Assembly (NCBI GenBank): GCA_947631305.1
Contig: CANRKV010000009.1
Coordinates: forward strand, 1-20,301
Source of the DNA: an uncultured Jeotgalicoccus sp.
Lineage (GTDB): Bacteria; Bacillota; Bacilli; Staphylococcales; Salinicoccaceae
DNA: 20,301 bases
Reading direction: 5' to 3'
Positions within the stretch are counted from its first letter, which is position 1. Each line of letters begins with the position of its first letter. The notes beneath the pieces were generated by a model. The model was not told the DNA's origin and did no database searches. It saw only the letters and a program-made list of their open reading frames with translations. The position numbers were made by a program, and so were the translations under genes. Positions 7,429 through 14,428 of this stretch are shown piece after piece.

Positions 7429-7799
7429 CTGTTCGTCTTATTCTTTTTTCTTTTCTTTTTCGGTTCTAATTCCAGACTGACTTTCAGCGCATCATTAACT
7501 TCGCGCATTTTGTCCTCATCCAGATATGTAAGTTTTTCCTGTAACCTGGTCTTATCGACCGTTCGAATTTGCTCCAGCAGTATTACCGAGTCCATATCCA
7601 GTTTATAAGCTTCTTTTGATATTTCCACATGTGTAGGTATCTTCGCTTTATTTATCTTCCCAGTAATGGCTGCAACTATCACAGTCGGACTGTGACGGTT
7701 ACCTACATTATTTTGGATAATAACAACAGGGCGTTTTCCACCTTGTTCTGAACCCTGCACAGGTGAAAGATCGGCCAGATAAACTTCTCCTCTTTTCAT
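7422..7799 (-). CDS. mazF: MazF-type mRNA interferase toxin
   Basis: The toxin (125 residues) of a type II toxin-antitoxin pair is a sequence-specific endoribonuclease of the PemK/MazF fold. The block MKRGEVYLADLSPVQGSEQG and the following RPVVIIQNN are near identical to S. aureus MazF, whose known cut site is UACAU. The conserved catalytic-region arginine lies in GKRPVV and the threonine in AAITGKINKAKIPTHVE. Its ATG directly follows the mazE stop codon (TAGATG), a sign of coupled translation. The C-terminus ends in a very basic tail, KKKRKKNKTNRK, which I do not recall from S. aureus. Toxin activity is inferred from family. Confidence 0.94.
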   Translation of the reverse strand: MKRGEVYLADLSPVQGSEQGGKRPVVIIQNNVGNRHSPTVIVAAITGKINKAKIPTHVEISKEAYKLDMDSVILLEQIRTVDKTRLQEKLTYLDEDKMREVNDALKVSLELEPKKKRKKNKTNRK

Positions 7800-8000
7800 C
7801 TATTCACCATCTTTACTATCGTTACATGCAGCACATTCCAGTTCCGTGACAGTAATGCCGATACGGTGCGCTTCACTTTCAGCGTGAAAACTTTCCCGTG
7901 CGATTAATAAATTAATCTCCGCCATTTCAATGTAGCCATTTACCAATGCTTTTTCGAACTCGTTATTTGCAGATGAATAAGACAAAACAGTCAGCTCCAT
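7800..8000 (-). CDS. mazE: MazE antitoxin (staphylococcal type)
   Basis: This short acidic protein should neutralise MazF. It resembles S. aureus MazE weakly but in the right places: a segment E-x-A-L-x-x-G-Y-x-x-M-A-x-x-N-L-x-x-A (about residues 16-34) followed by a loose C-terminal tail, which in this family wraps the toxin. Position directly before mazF settles the assignment. The start is uncertain. The ATG at 8000 (66 residues) lacks a ribosome-binding site. A TTG at 7985 has GGAG exactly 9 bases upstream and would give 61 residues, closer to the 56 of S. aureus. A TTG at 8009 is also open. An extended -10 promoter lies just upstream. Confidence 0.88.
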   Translation of the reverse strand: MELTVLSYSSANNEFEKALVNGYIEMAEINLLIARESFHAESEAHRIGITVTELECAACNDSKDGE

Positions 8001-8020
8001 AAAAATCAATTATTAAATTA

Positions 8021-8029
8021 ATCATAACA
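8021..8029 (-). promoter_or_regulatory. Extended -10 promoter ahead of mazE
   Basis: TGTTATGAT on the minus strand fits the extended -10 form TGnTATAAT. No good -35 box is seen at 17-18 bases. It would start transcription about 15 bases before the mazE ATG, within the alr-mazE gap. An inverted repeat (8035-8062) lies immediately upstream, over the -35 area. Confidence 0.4.
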
Positions 8030-8034
8030 TTTGA

Positions 8035-8062
8035 GGCATTCTGTTGCTATTAATCGAATGCC
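8035..8062. other. Inverted repeat upstream of mazE
   Basis: Arms GGCATTC (8035-8041) and GAATGCC (8056-8062) are separated by 14 bases. No T-run follows on the minus strand, so it is a poor terminator for alr. Its place over the -35 region of the mazE promoter would suit an operator. The binding protein is unknown. Confidence 0.4.
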
Positions 8063-8065
8063 CGT

Positions 8066-9217
8066 TTAATTAATTACTTCGTTATAGATTAATTCAATAT
8101 CTTTCCCTGTATAACGGCGGGGAATACGGCGCCCGAAAGCACACAGTGATTCATATGAAATAGTTCCAGTATAGTTACTGTAACTTTCCATCGACTGGCC
8201 TGATTCCTCTTGATCATCAATAATAATAACACTTTCTTTTGCATTAGCCTGCTCTGGAACTTTGATCATCAGTGCATCCATGCAGATGGTTCCGACGATT
8301 TCACATTCGGTACCACCTTCTAATTTAACTTTATACCCATTATGCTGCCTTAATAACCCATCTGCGTATCCAATCGGCAATGTTGCGACAGTTTCCTTTA
8401 TTTTTGCAGTATATTTTCTGCCGTAGCTGACACTCTCACCCGGCTCCAGATGATGAACAGCCGTGATTTCAGTCGATAATCTCACCGCCGGATTCAGCTT
8501 CACAGCAGTTTCAGCTTTTGTATACCCGCTTGGATAATAGCCGTACAGCGCAATACCTGAACGGACGGCGGTCGTGAAGTCTTCTTCTAAAGTCAGTGCA
8601 CCCCCTGAATTTGATATGTGAACATACTCCGGATGTTCAACCTGATTAACAATATCTTTAAAGAGATTAAATTCAGCTGCAGTAATATCTTTATCTTCAT
8701 CGCTTGAAGTAAAGTGACTGAAAATGCCTTCGTAAATAAAATGGCTGAATGAATTAATCTCATTAATCATCGTCTCTATCTCACGGATATCCGCAGTCCC
8801 GTAACGGTTCATGCCCGTATTTACTTTGATATGAATCCAGACCGCTTTGTCATGTCTGTCATTCACTTCACTTTTCGCTTCCTTAATCCACTCAAGATTC
8901 GGTGCAGTGACTGCAATACGGTGCTGAATTGCTTTATTAATATGTTCAGGACTAATTGTCCCGAGTACAAGTATTTTCTGTTTAATGCCGTGCATGCGGA
9001 GATCAATCGCTTCATCGAGTGTTGCTACAGCAAAAAAAGTTGCTCCTGCTTCTGCAAGGTGTTCACTGACCGCTTTTGCTCCAAGTCCGTAGGCATTCGC
9101 CTTAACTACTGCAATAAGCGTTTTCTCCGGATTAATTCCCTGAACCGCTCTGTAGTTTTTTTCTATAGCTTTAAGATTCACATCGAGCACTGTATTTCTG
9201 TAATACTTATCGCTCAT
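8066..9217 (-). CDS. alr: Alanine racemase
   Basis: The pyridoxal-phosphate enzyme (383 residues) interconverts L- and D-alanine and supplies D-Ala for peptidoglycan. The cofactor lysine is Lys39 in VVKANAYGLG, and the second catalytic base is Tyr265 in ESVSYGRKY. The segment ATLPIGYADG and the C-terminal beta domain with CMDALMIKVP are typical. The reading frame extends 26 codons further upstream. I chose the ATG at 9217 because GAGGAGG sits just before it and because S. aureus Alr also begins MSDKYYR. The gene overlaps acpS by 11 bases, and mazE follows after a short gap holding an inverted repeat. alr upstream of mazEF-sigB is standard in Bacillales. Confidence 0.95.
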   Translation of the reverse strand: MSDKYYRNTVLDVNLKAIEKNYRAVQGINPEKTLIAVVKANAYGLGAKAVSEHLAEAGATFFAVATLDEAIDLRMHGIKQKILVLGTISPEHINKAIQHRIAVTAPNLEWIKEAKSEVNDRHDKAVWIHIKVNTGMNRYGTADIREIETMINEINSFSHFIYEGIFSHFTSSDEDKDITAAEFNLFKDIVNQVEHPEYVHISNSGGALTLEEDFTTAVRSGIALYGYYPSGYTKAETAVKLNPAVRLSTEITAVHHLEPGESVSYGRKYTAKIKETVATLPIGYADGLLRQHNGYKVKLEGGTECEIVGTICMDALMIKVPEQANAKESVIIIDDQEESGQSMESYSNYTGTISYESLCAFGRRIPRRYTGKDIELIYNEVIN

Positions 9218-9566
9218 CGTTTGCCTCCTCAATAATAACTGTCGCAACAGCATAATCCCTTGAATGGGATATCGATACATGCGCATTCGGTGCATTCGTT
9301 AAGGACGGTTTGCCGCTGGCATCATTCGTGCAGTTAATTTCATTAAAACTAACTGCACTGCCGATACCTGTACCGAGCGCTTTGCTGTATGCTTCTTTCA
9401 CTGCAAAGCGCCCTGCGAGATAAGATATTTTACGTTCTTCATTGCTTATTTCTTTATAATGATAAAATTCATCCGCCGTGAGAATTCTTTTGGCCAGACG
9501 ATCTTCTTTATTAACTTTTGAAATACGCGATATTTCAATAATATCTGTACCCAGTCCTACAATCAT
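9207..9566 (-). CDS. acpS: Holo-[acyl-carrier-protein] synthase
   Basis: This 119-residue enzyme transfers the 4'-phosphopantetheine arm of coenzyme A to a serine of acyl carrier protein, which activates fatty-acid synthesis. It has the two family signatures: GLGTDIIEISRI with Asp8, and RFAVKEAYSKALGTG with Glu58, which bind the magnesium ion. Length fits the small trimeric AcpS type. Its ATG overlaps the stop codon of the upstream PH-domain gene (ATGA), with GAGGG before it, and its end overlaps alr by 11 bases. All three are probably translated from one message. Confidence 0.95.
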   Translation of the reverse strand: MIVGLGTDIIEISRISKVNKEDRLAKRILTADEFYHYKEISNEERKISYLAGRFAVKEAYSKALGTGIGSAVSFNEINCTNDASGKPSLTNAPNAHVSISHSRDYAVATVIIEEANDER

Positions 9567-10048
9567 ATTGTTCCCTCATTCTGAAGTTCATTCACATTCT
9601 TATTAATCAGTTCGCGGATATCATGACGCAGCTGATCGGCCTTGTCTGTTTCCAGTTCCGGAATAAATAATTTCTCAGCAGAAGTCTGCAGTGAAATACC
9701 CTTTAAGTTCATCCGTTTCATAATGGGGCCGACTGTTGTATCGATGTTTTGTACGCGGTACAGCGGCACTGCTGCTTCAGATTTAAACCAGATGCCGCTG
9801 TGAATGCGGATTTCATCTTCCAGCACTTGATATCTGAAGTATTTATAGCGGAGTTTTGGAATAATCCATGCATGAACGATAATAATATAAATCACAATAG
9901 CAACTGGAATCAGAAAAATCCACCACGGTATAAAATCAAGGAATATTGATGCAATACCTATCGCAGCACCAATAATAAGCCAGATACCCGCGTTAATATA
10001 CTCTCTAATCCTCCACAGTTTGATCGCTTTCGGCGATATGCGTTTCAT
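9563..10048 (-). CDS. Membrane protein with bacterial PH domain (YdbS-like)
   Basis: The protein (161 residues) begins with two membrane helices (about 14-35 and 40-64), followed by one bacterial PH-like domain (bPH2, DUF304). The family signature, a basic strand then R-x-Q-x-I-D, appears as VPLYRVQNIDTTVGPIMKRM. Another in-frame ATG lies 6 bases upstream, but it sits directly on the GGGGG site. The ATG at 10048 has proper 7-base spacing, so I chose it. It overlaps the end of the preceding 521-residue gene by 44 bases. Molecular function is unknown. In B. subtilis the related ydbS-ydbT pair is SigW-controlled and was linked to resistance to antimicrobial compounds. Confidence 0.82.
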   Translation of the reverse strand: MKRISPKAIKLWRIREYINAGIWLIIGAAIGIASIFLDFIPWWIFLIPVAIVIYIIIVHAWIIPKLRYKYFRYQVLEDEIRIHSGIWFKSEAAVPLYRVQNIDTTVGPIMKRMNLKGISLQTSAEKLFIPELETDKADQLRHDIRELINKNVNELQNEGTI

Positions 10049-11570
10049 CGTCATGCCCCCTTTCTATAAACGTCCAGATTGTCTCAATATCATGTTTTTC
10101 AATAAATTTAATTTCTGCAGACGAGCTGGCGATTCCGCCCGGCGTCGATACTTCAATATGACCTAAATCAGCACGGTGCAGTAACGGATTGCGCCGGTAT
10201 GTCGTATCGATAATTTTATCGCGCTTGATCGCATAATGACGGCGTGTAAAGAAGGACGCTGTCATCATATTAATTTCATCTTTATAAATGGCATAACCGA
10301 CATTTCTTGCGCTGTAAATCCCGCTCGCAATCAGGAGCACCAGTATAACCGCTGCACCAATATAAAAGTACAGCATAAATGTTTCACCGTGGAAGAAGTA
10401 AGCCATGACACTTATTCCTATAATGAAAAACAGCAATGTAATCTGGAAATAGCGGCGAATCGAACGGAACGGCACGACGCGTTTTGGCAGTTCCAGATGA
10501 TAGTTCGGGAAAATATCTCCAATGATACTGTACAGCTCTTTTTTCTTTATAAACGGCAGCAGCTGTACTTTCCCGTCGATTGCATCGGACTCGAGCGAAT
10601 CGCTCGTAATTGATACAGACAGTGCATAGTAACCGATTAACCGGCGTAAAATACTGTCCGAGATAACAACATTCTGCACCCTGTTTATATTGACACTCTT
10701 ATTCTTTTTAGAAAATAAGCCGTACTCAACTGTCAGATCGTCACCTCTTTGTTTCAACGTATAGTCATAATTACGCACCATTATAATAACTGTACCGATA
10801 ACGTAACCGATGATGACAAATACCAGCGATGCGATAACGATGCCGAATATTACACTTCTCACGATATCGCTGACGTACTCGAAATAGTTTTCTATCAGTA
10901 TCTCACCGCCGACAACGTTCAGAACACCGAAGAATATCGCAGCAAAGACTCCAAGTCCCCCGCTTGTCATTGCCATTAAAATAAGTTCTTTAAAATTCAT
11001 CCTCTTCAATGTAACGAATTCACGTGCAGCTGCTTTGGGAGGAGTTTCTGCATTCTGTTCTCTCGGCCAGACACTGCTGTCTCCGATATTTACTGCAGTT
11101 TCTTCACTTTCAATATCCTGCTGTGTCTCGTAAATAACTCTCTGGATATCTTCTCCCTGTGATTTTTTAATCGTGTCAATTTTTATACCGTCACCCGGCG
11201 TTAAAATATCGAGCTGAACCGCTCCAAAAATACGGTGAAAGAAAGGCTGGTTAAAATCAATCGACTGAATACGTTTAATATCCAGTTCTTTTTCATTACG
11301 TGTAAATATTCCGTTTTTAAAAACAAATTTATTATTTTCAAGCCAGAATCTTGTACGGTATATATTAAGCATATCGAATCCTGTAAACACGATGAAAATC
11401 AGCGCGAGTATGCCGATGCCGCCAAACAGCATCCACGAATCGATTGAACCTGAAAACAGTTCTTCCCGCATATTAAAAAAGATAATAATTGCAGGGAAAA
11501 ACATTGTTTTAATTCCTTTTACAACACTCCCGGCGTATGCAACAGGATGGAGTTTCTGAGGATTATACAT
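10005..11570 (-). CDS. Multi-PH-domain membrane protein (YdbT-like)
   Basis: This 521-residue protein has three repeats, each a pair of membrane helices followed by a bPH2 domain. The PH signatures are LDIKRIQSIDFNQPFFHR (96-113), VNINRVQNVVISDSILRR (293-310) and IKRDKIIDTTYRRNPLLHR (448-466). Helix pairs lie near 16-34/46-66, 198-222/240-266 and 374-392/398-418. A hydrophilic linker (150-185) joins the first and second units. The length is near that of B. subtilis YdbT. The ATG at 11570 has GGGGG 9 bases upstream and overlaps the preceding gene by 8 bases. Function is unknown; a membrane complex with the two flanking PH proteins is inference. Confidence 0.85.
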   Translation of the reverse strand: MYNPQKLHPVAYAGSVVKGIKTMFFPAIIIFFNMREELFSGSIDSWMLFGGIGILALIFIVFTGFDMLNIYRTRFWLENNKFVFKNGIFTRNEKELDIKRIQSIDFNQPFFHRIFGAVQLDILTPGDGIKIDTIKKSQGEDIQRVIYETQQDIESEETAVNIGDSSVWPREQNAETPPKAAAREFVTLKRMNFKELILMAMTSGGLGVFAAIFFGVLNVVGGEILIENYFEYVSDIVRSVIFGIVIASLVFVIIGYVIGTVIIMVRNYDYTLKQRGDDLTVEYGLFSKKNKSVNINRVQNVVISDSILRRLIGYYALSVSITSDSLESDAIDGKVQLLPFIKKKELYSIIGDIFPNYHLELPKRVVPFRSIRRYFQITLLFFIIGISVMAYFFHGETFMLYFYIGAAVILVLLIASGIYSARNVGYAIYKDEINMMTASFFTRRHYAIKRDKIIDTTYRRNPLLHRADLGHIEVSTPGGIASSSAEIKFIEKHDIETIWTFIERGHDDETHIAESDQTVED

Positions 11571-12027
11571 CAGTTTGTTCCCCCTTTACGATATCGATGA
11601 TATTCCTTTTCAATTCGCGTGCTTCATCGATTTTTAAAGGCGGCATATCAATACCGATACCCGCAGTTTTAATACGGACAGCCCCAAGGTCATACCGTCT
11701 CGACAATGGACCTGTTTTAAATTCAACGCCCTGAGCCCTTTTAAGAGGAATCATCTGGGTTTTCACTGTAAAGAAGCCCTGTCTCACGACAATTCTGTCG
11801 GCGAGCAGTTCATAAGATGTCACCTTTGTATAAATCCATGGCCGCAAGAAGACAAAGCCAGCCAGCTCTAAAATGAGCAGACCGATAAAAATGTAATACA
11901 GCCACACCGGCCATGAAAAGTAATATACTGCAATGCCGGCAGCTGAAAATATAAGAATACTGGTTACCCATACTAATAATGCTTTGACTGTCATGTATGG
12001 TCTGACGCGTTCGTTCAACTCTATCAT
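11563..12027 (-). CDS. Membrane protein with bacterial PH domain (YdbS-like)
   Basis: This 154-residue protein carries two N-terminal membrane helices (about 14-33 and 37-58) and one bPH2 domain with the signature IPLKRAQGVEFKTGPLSRRY. The frame continues upstream to a TTG at 12042. The ATG at 12027 has GGAAGGG at good spacing and is preferred. It is the first gene of the long cluster that continues through acpS and alr toward sigB, and it starts about 55 bases after the cshA terminator. B. subtilis has the same order (cshA, ydbS, ydbT, then acpS and alr), which supports the YdbS-like label. Biochemical role unknown. Confidence 0.83.
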   Translation of the reverse strand: MIELNERVRPYMTVKALLVWVTSILIFSAAGIAVYYFSWPVWLYYIFIGLLILELAGFVFLRPWIYTKVTSYELLADRIVVRQGFFTVKTQMIPLKRAQGVEFKTGPLSRRYDLGAVRIKTAGIGIDMPPLKIDEARELKRNIIDIVKGEQTDV

Positions 12028-12058
12028 AAGCAACCCTTCCAACTGTTAGTTTATCTCT

Positions 12059-12087
12059 ATGATACAACACTCGGAAAACATAAAAAA
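12059..12087 (-). promoter_or_regulatory. Weak candidate promoter of the PH-domain operon
   Basis: TATCAT (12059-12064) is a fair -10 box 32 bases before the first PH-domain gene. The only sequence at the -35 position, with 17-base spacing, is the T-tract of the cshA terminator (12082-12087). A promoter is needed here if the terminator works, but the match is poor. Readthrough from cshA is an alternative. Confidence 0.3.
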
Positions 12088-12112
12088 GCATTCACTTAAA
12101 AGTGAATGCTTT
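12082..12112 (-). terminator. Terminator downstream of cshA
   Basis: The arms AAAGCATTCACTT (12085-12097) and AAGTGAATGCTTT (12100-12112) form a long perfect stem. On the minus strand it ends in a run of six T. It lies 13 bases after the cshA stop codon and separates cshA from the PH-domain operon. Confidence 0.88.
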
Positions 12113-12124
12113 ATAAAATCATTA

Positions 12125-13648
12125 TTATTTCTGATGATCTTTGAATACACGGCCTTGTTTGCTAGTGCGTCCGCCTGATGACGGTTTTCCGCCTTGACGT
12201 TTGCCGCCGCCGCTGCTGTTTCTTGCTGGTCTGCCGCCATTATCGCGCTGACGTCTATTACCGCCGCCGCCTCTTTGACCGCCTTTACCATAACTTGATT
12301 TACCTCTGCGTCCGCCGTGACCCTTGCGAGAAAGTGGTTTTTCAAATGACAATTGAATATTGTCATCTTCTTTGGCATACAGAAGTTCGTTTACTAACGC
12401 TGCAATGACTTCGCGTGATTCATGAGTTTTCATTAACCCATCAGCCACTTCGAAAGTGTGCTCATTTTTGTTATCAGCTAACCATGCACCGATTTTTTCA
12501 AATACTTCGTTTTCACGAGCTTTTTCTACTTCTTTTTTGCTTGGTGGACGAAGTGTAAGAATTGGTTTCTTCTTGTCTTTTTCAATCTGACGCAGGAATT
12601 CCATTTCTACAGGGTTAACGAATGTTAACGCCATTCCTTCTTTACCGGCACGGCCAGTACGTCCAATACGGTGTGTATACGACTCAGTATCCTGTGGAAT
12701 ATCGAAGTTGTACACATGTGATACACCTGAGATATCTAAGCCCCTTGCAGCTACATCAGTAGCTACCAGAATGTCTAATGAATTGTTTTTGAATTTCTTC
12801 AATACTTCAAGACGTTTAGATTGAGTAATATCTCCATGTAAACCTTCCGCACGATAACCTTTTGCAATTAAAGCACTTGTCAATTCGTCAACACGGCGTT
12901 TTGTACGACCGAATACGATTGAAAGTTCAGGCTGGTGAACATCAAGGAATGATGTAAATACAGAAAGTTTTTCCAGCTCTTTTACAATTGTGTAAAATTC
13001 ATCGATTAATGGATCAGAATTGTTTTGGTTCATCGTTTTAACGACGTGAGGTTTGTTCATGAAACGTGTTACTAAATCCTGGATTGCCTTAGGCATTGTA
13101 GCAGAAAATAGAAGTGTGTGACGGTTGTTTTCAGGTACTTTGCTCATGATGAATTTAACATCATCGATGAAGCCCATGTTCATCATTTCATCCGCTTCGT
13201 CTAATACAAGTGTATGAACATCTTGTAATTTAAGCGTACGGCGGTTGATGTGGTCGATCATACGGCCTGGCGTACCAACAATAATTTCAGGCTGTCTTTT
13301 TAAATCTTTAATTTGACGATCTATGCTCATACCGCCGAAAATAACTGCAGTAGCTAATTTCTTTCTCTTAGAAAATGCTTTAATTTGTTCGCTGACCTGT
13401 ACTGCTAATTCTCTTGTCGGCGTTAATATAACAACTTGAGTGCCTGCACCCTTAGTTGTATTTTCTATAATCGGAATACCAAATGCACCGGTTTTACCAG
13501 TACCAGTCTGAGCTTGACCAATGATATCTTTTTTCTCTAATGCTAATGGAATACTTTCCATTTGGATTGGTGTAGGTTCAGTGAACCCCATATCAGTTAG
13601 TGACTGAATTGTGTCGTCACTAATACCTAACTCTTTAAAAATCTTCAA
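12125..13648 (-). CDS. cshA: DEAD-box RNA helicase CshA
   Basis: The 507-residue ATP-dependent RNA helicase belongs to the RNA degradosome and cold-adaptation class in Staphylococcus and Bacillus. Visible motifs are the Q-motif region (FTEPTPIQ, 22-29), Walker A AQTGTGKT (46-53), PTREL (77-81), DEAD (150-153), SAT (182-184) and HRIGRTGR in the second RecA-like domain. The C-terminal 70 or so residues are a basic, glycine-rich RGG-like tail, expected to bind RNA, that ends GRVFKDHQK much as in S. aureus. The start codon is TTG at 13648, supported by AGGAG 8 bases upstream and by alignment to the known family start. It has its own promoter at 13697-13725. Confidence 0.96.
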   Translation of the reverse strand: MKIFKELGISDDTIQSLTDMGFTEPTPIQMESIPLALEKKDIIGQAQTGTGKTGAFGIPIIENTTKGAGTQVVILTPTRELAVQVSEQIKAFSKRKKLATAVIFGGMSIDRQIKDLKRQPEIIVGTPGRMIDHINRRTLKLQDVHTLVLDEADEMMNMGFIDDVKFIMSKVPENNRHTLLFSATMPKAIQDLVTRFMNKPHVVKTMNQNNSDPLIDEFYTIVKELEKLSVFTSFLDVHQPELSIVFGRTKRRVDELTSALIAKGYRAEGLHGDITQSKRLEVLKKFKNNSLDILVATDVAARGLDISGVSHVYNFDIPQDTESYTHRIGRTGRAGKEGMALTFVNPVEMEFLRQIEKDKKKPILTLRPPSKKEVEKARENEVFEKIGAWLADNKNEHTFEVADGLMKTHESREVIAALVNELLYAKEDDNIQLSFEKPLSRKGHGGRRGKSSYGKGGQRGGGGNRRQRDNGGRPARNSSGGGKRQGGKPSSGGRTSKQGRVFKDHQK

Positions 13649-13696
13649 ACTTTAGTCTCCTTTGACTATTTCATTTCTCGCATGTACAACTTCTCT

Positions 13697-13725
13697 ATAG
13701 TAACACTTAACACTTTAATCCACAA
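13697..13725 (-). promoter_or_regulatory. Promoter of cshA
   Basis: TTGTGG (13720-13725), 17 bases, TACTAT (13697-13702), with TGT directly before the -10 box to make it an extended -10. The -35 box overlaps the last codons of the upstream hydrolase gene. A start near 13690 would leave a leader of about 42 bases. Confidence 0.6.
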
Positions 13726-14428
13726 GATGTTTTAACTCAATGTCAAGAAATAAAAATCTCTCGGTGAGTATATTCATCTCCAGCAGCTTATCTTCAGTGA
13801 ACATAATCAGGTGTGGTGTGTGCTCCATAAGTACAAGTTTTGAATGCGGGATTTTTTTCTGTGCTTCAATGCTCGTCTCGTACGGCACAAGCAAATCAAT
13901 CTTTCCGTGAATTAAGAGCGTCTTACAATGAATACTCGCAAGGTCGCCGATTTTCGCATCCACAATTTTAATAAATTCCTGCATTGCTCTGATGGGAATG
14001 TTTTTTAATCTCGGCCTGACTCTCGACATCAGATTCAGTTTTAAATGGTCGTTCACCTCAGCGGGTGACAGCTTAATTCTGTTCAGCCTGCTTAATTTCG
14101 TATGGTCAAATGCCGGGGCAATTAACACCAGCTTGTCAACATGGTAGTTCTGCGCGATAAAACTCGCAAAAACCCCGCCCATTGAAAAACCGATGACGTA
14201 TATTTTATCGGTGCGGGACGCTAAATCAAAATATGCTTTCTCCGCTTCCTCATACCAGTCGTCTCCGGTTACCGCTAATAAATCGAGCGTAGTGCCATGA
14301 CCTGGATACTGGGGGAATTCATATTCAAAATCATAGCGTTTCTTTAAATATTGGAATGTCGGCTCCAGTTCAAACCGTCCGCCTGTATAGCCGTGTAAAA
14401 ACAGCACTCCGATTTTAGATATCGTCAA
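13715..14428 (-). CDS. Alpha/beta hydrolase, carboxylesterase/lysophospholipase-like
   Basis: This cytoplasmic alpha/beta-hydrolase fold enzyme has 237 residues and resembles Est30/YvaK carboxylesterases. The oxyanion segment is LFLHGYTGG (9-17). The nucleophile elbow is GFSMGG with Ser82. The acid is Asp178 in HGKIDLLVP, and the base is His206 in EHTPHLI. The catalytic triad is complete; no signal peptide is seen. Substrate is unknown. The start is TTG at 14428, inside the end of murF (14-base overlap), with GAGAGGG close upstream; the spacing is rather short. No better start is visible. Coupling to murF suggests co-transcription, but a cell-wall role is only a guess. Confidence 0.82.
   Translation of the reverse strand: MTISKIGVLFLHGYTGGRFELEPTFQYLKKRYDFEYEFPQYPGHGTTLDLLAVTGDDWYEEAEKAYFDLASRTDKIYVIGFSMGGVFASFIAQNYHVDKLVLIAPAFDHTKLSRLNRIKLSPAEVNDHLKLNLMSRVRPRLKNIPIRAMQEFIKIVDAKIGDLASIHCKTLLIHGKIDLLVPYETSIEAQKKIPHSKLVLMEHTPHLIMFTEDKLLEMNILTERFLFLDIELKHLVD

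Noticed and set aside
9218..9295. Longer N-terminus for alr (26 extra codons)
   Set aside because: The extension overlaps acpS, has no ribosome-binding site and is absent from the known family start. The GAGGAGG site selects the ATG at 9217.
12046..12378. 110-codon minus-strand frame overlapping the cshA tail
   Set aside because: It lies in a second frame of the repetitive glycine-rich end of cshA and runs through the cshA terminator. No ribosome-binding site or family resemblance. The low-complexity DNA opens extra frames.
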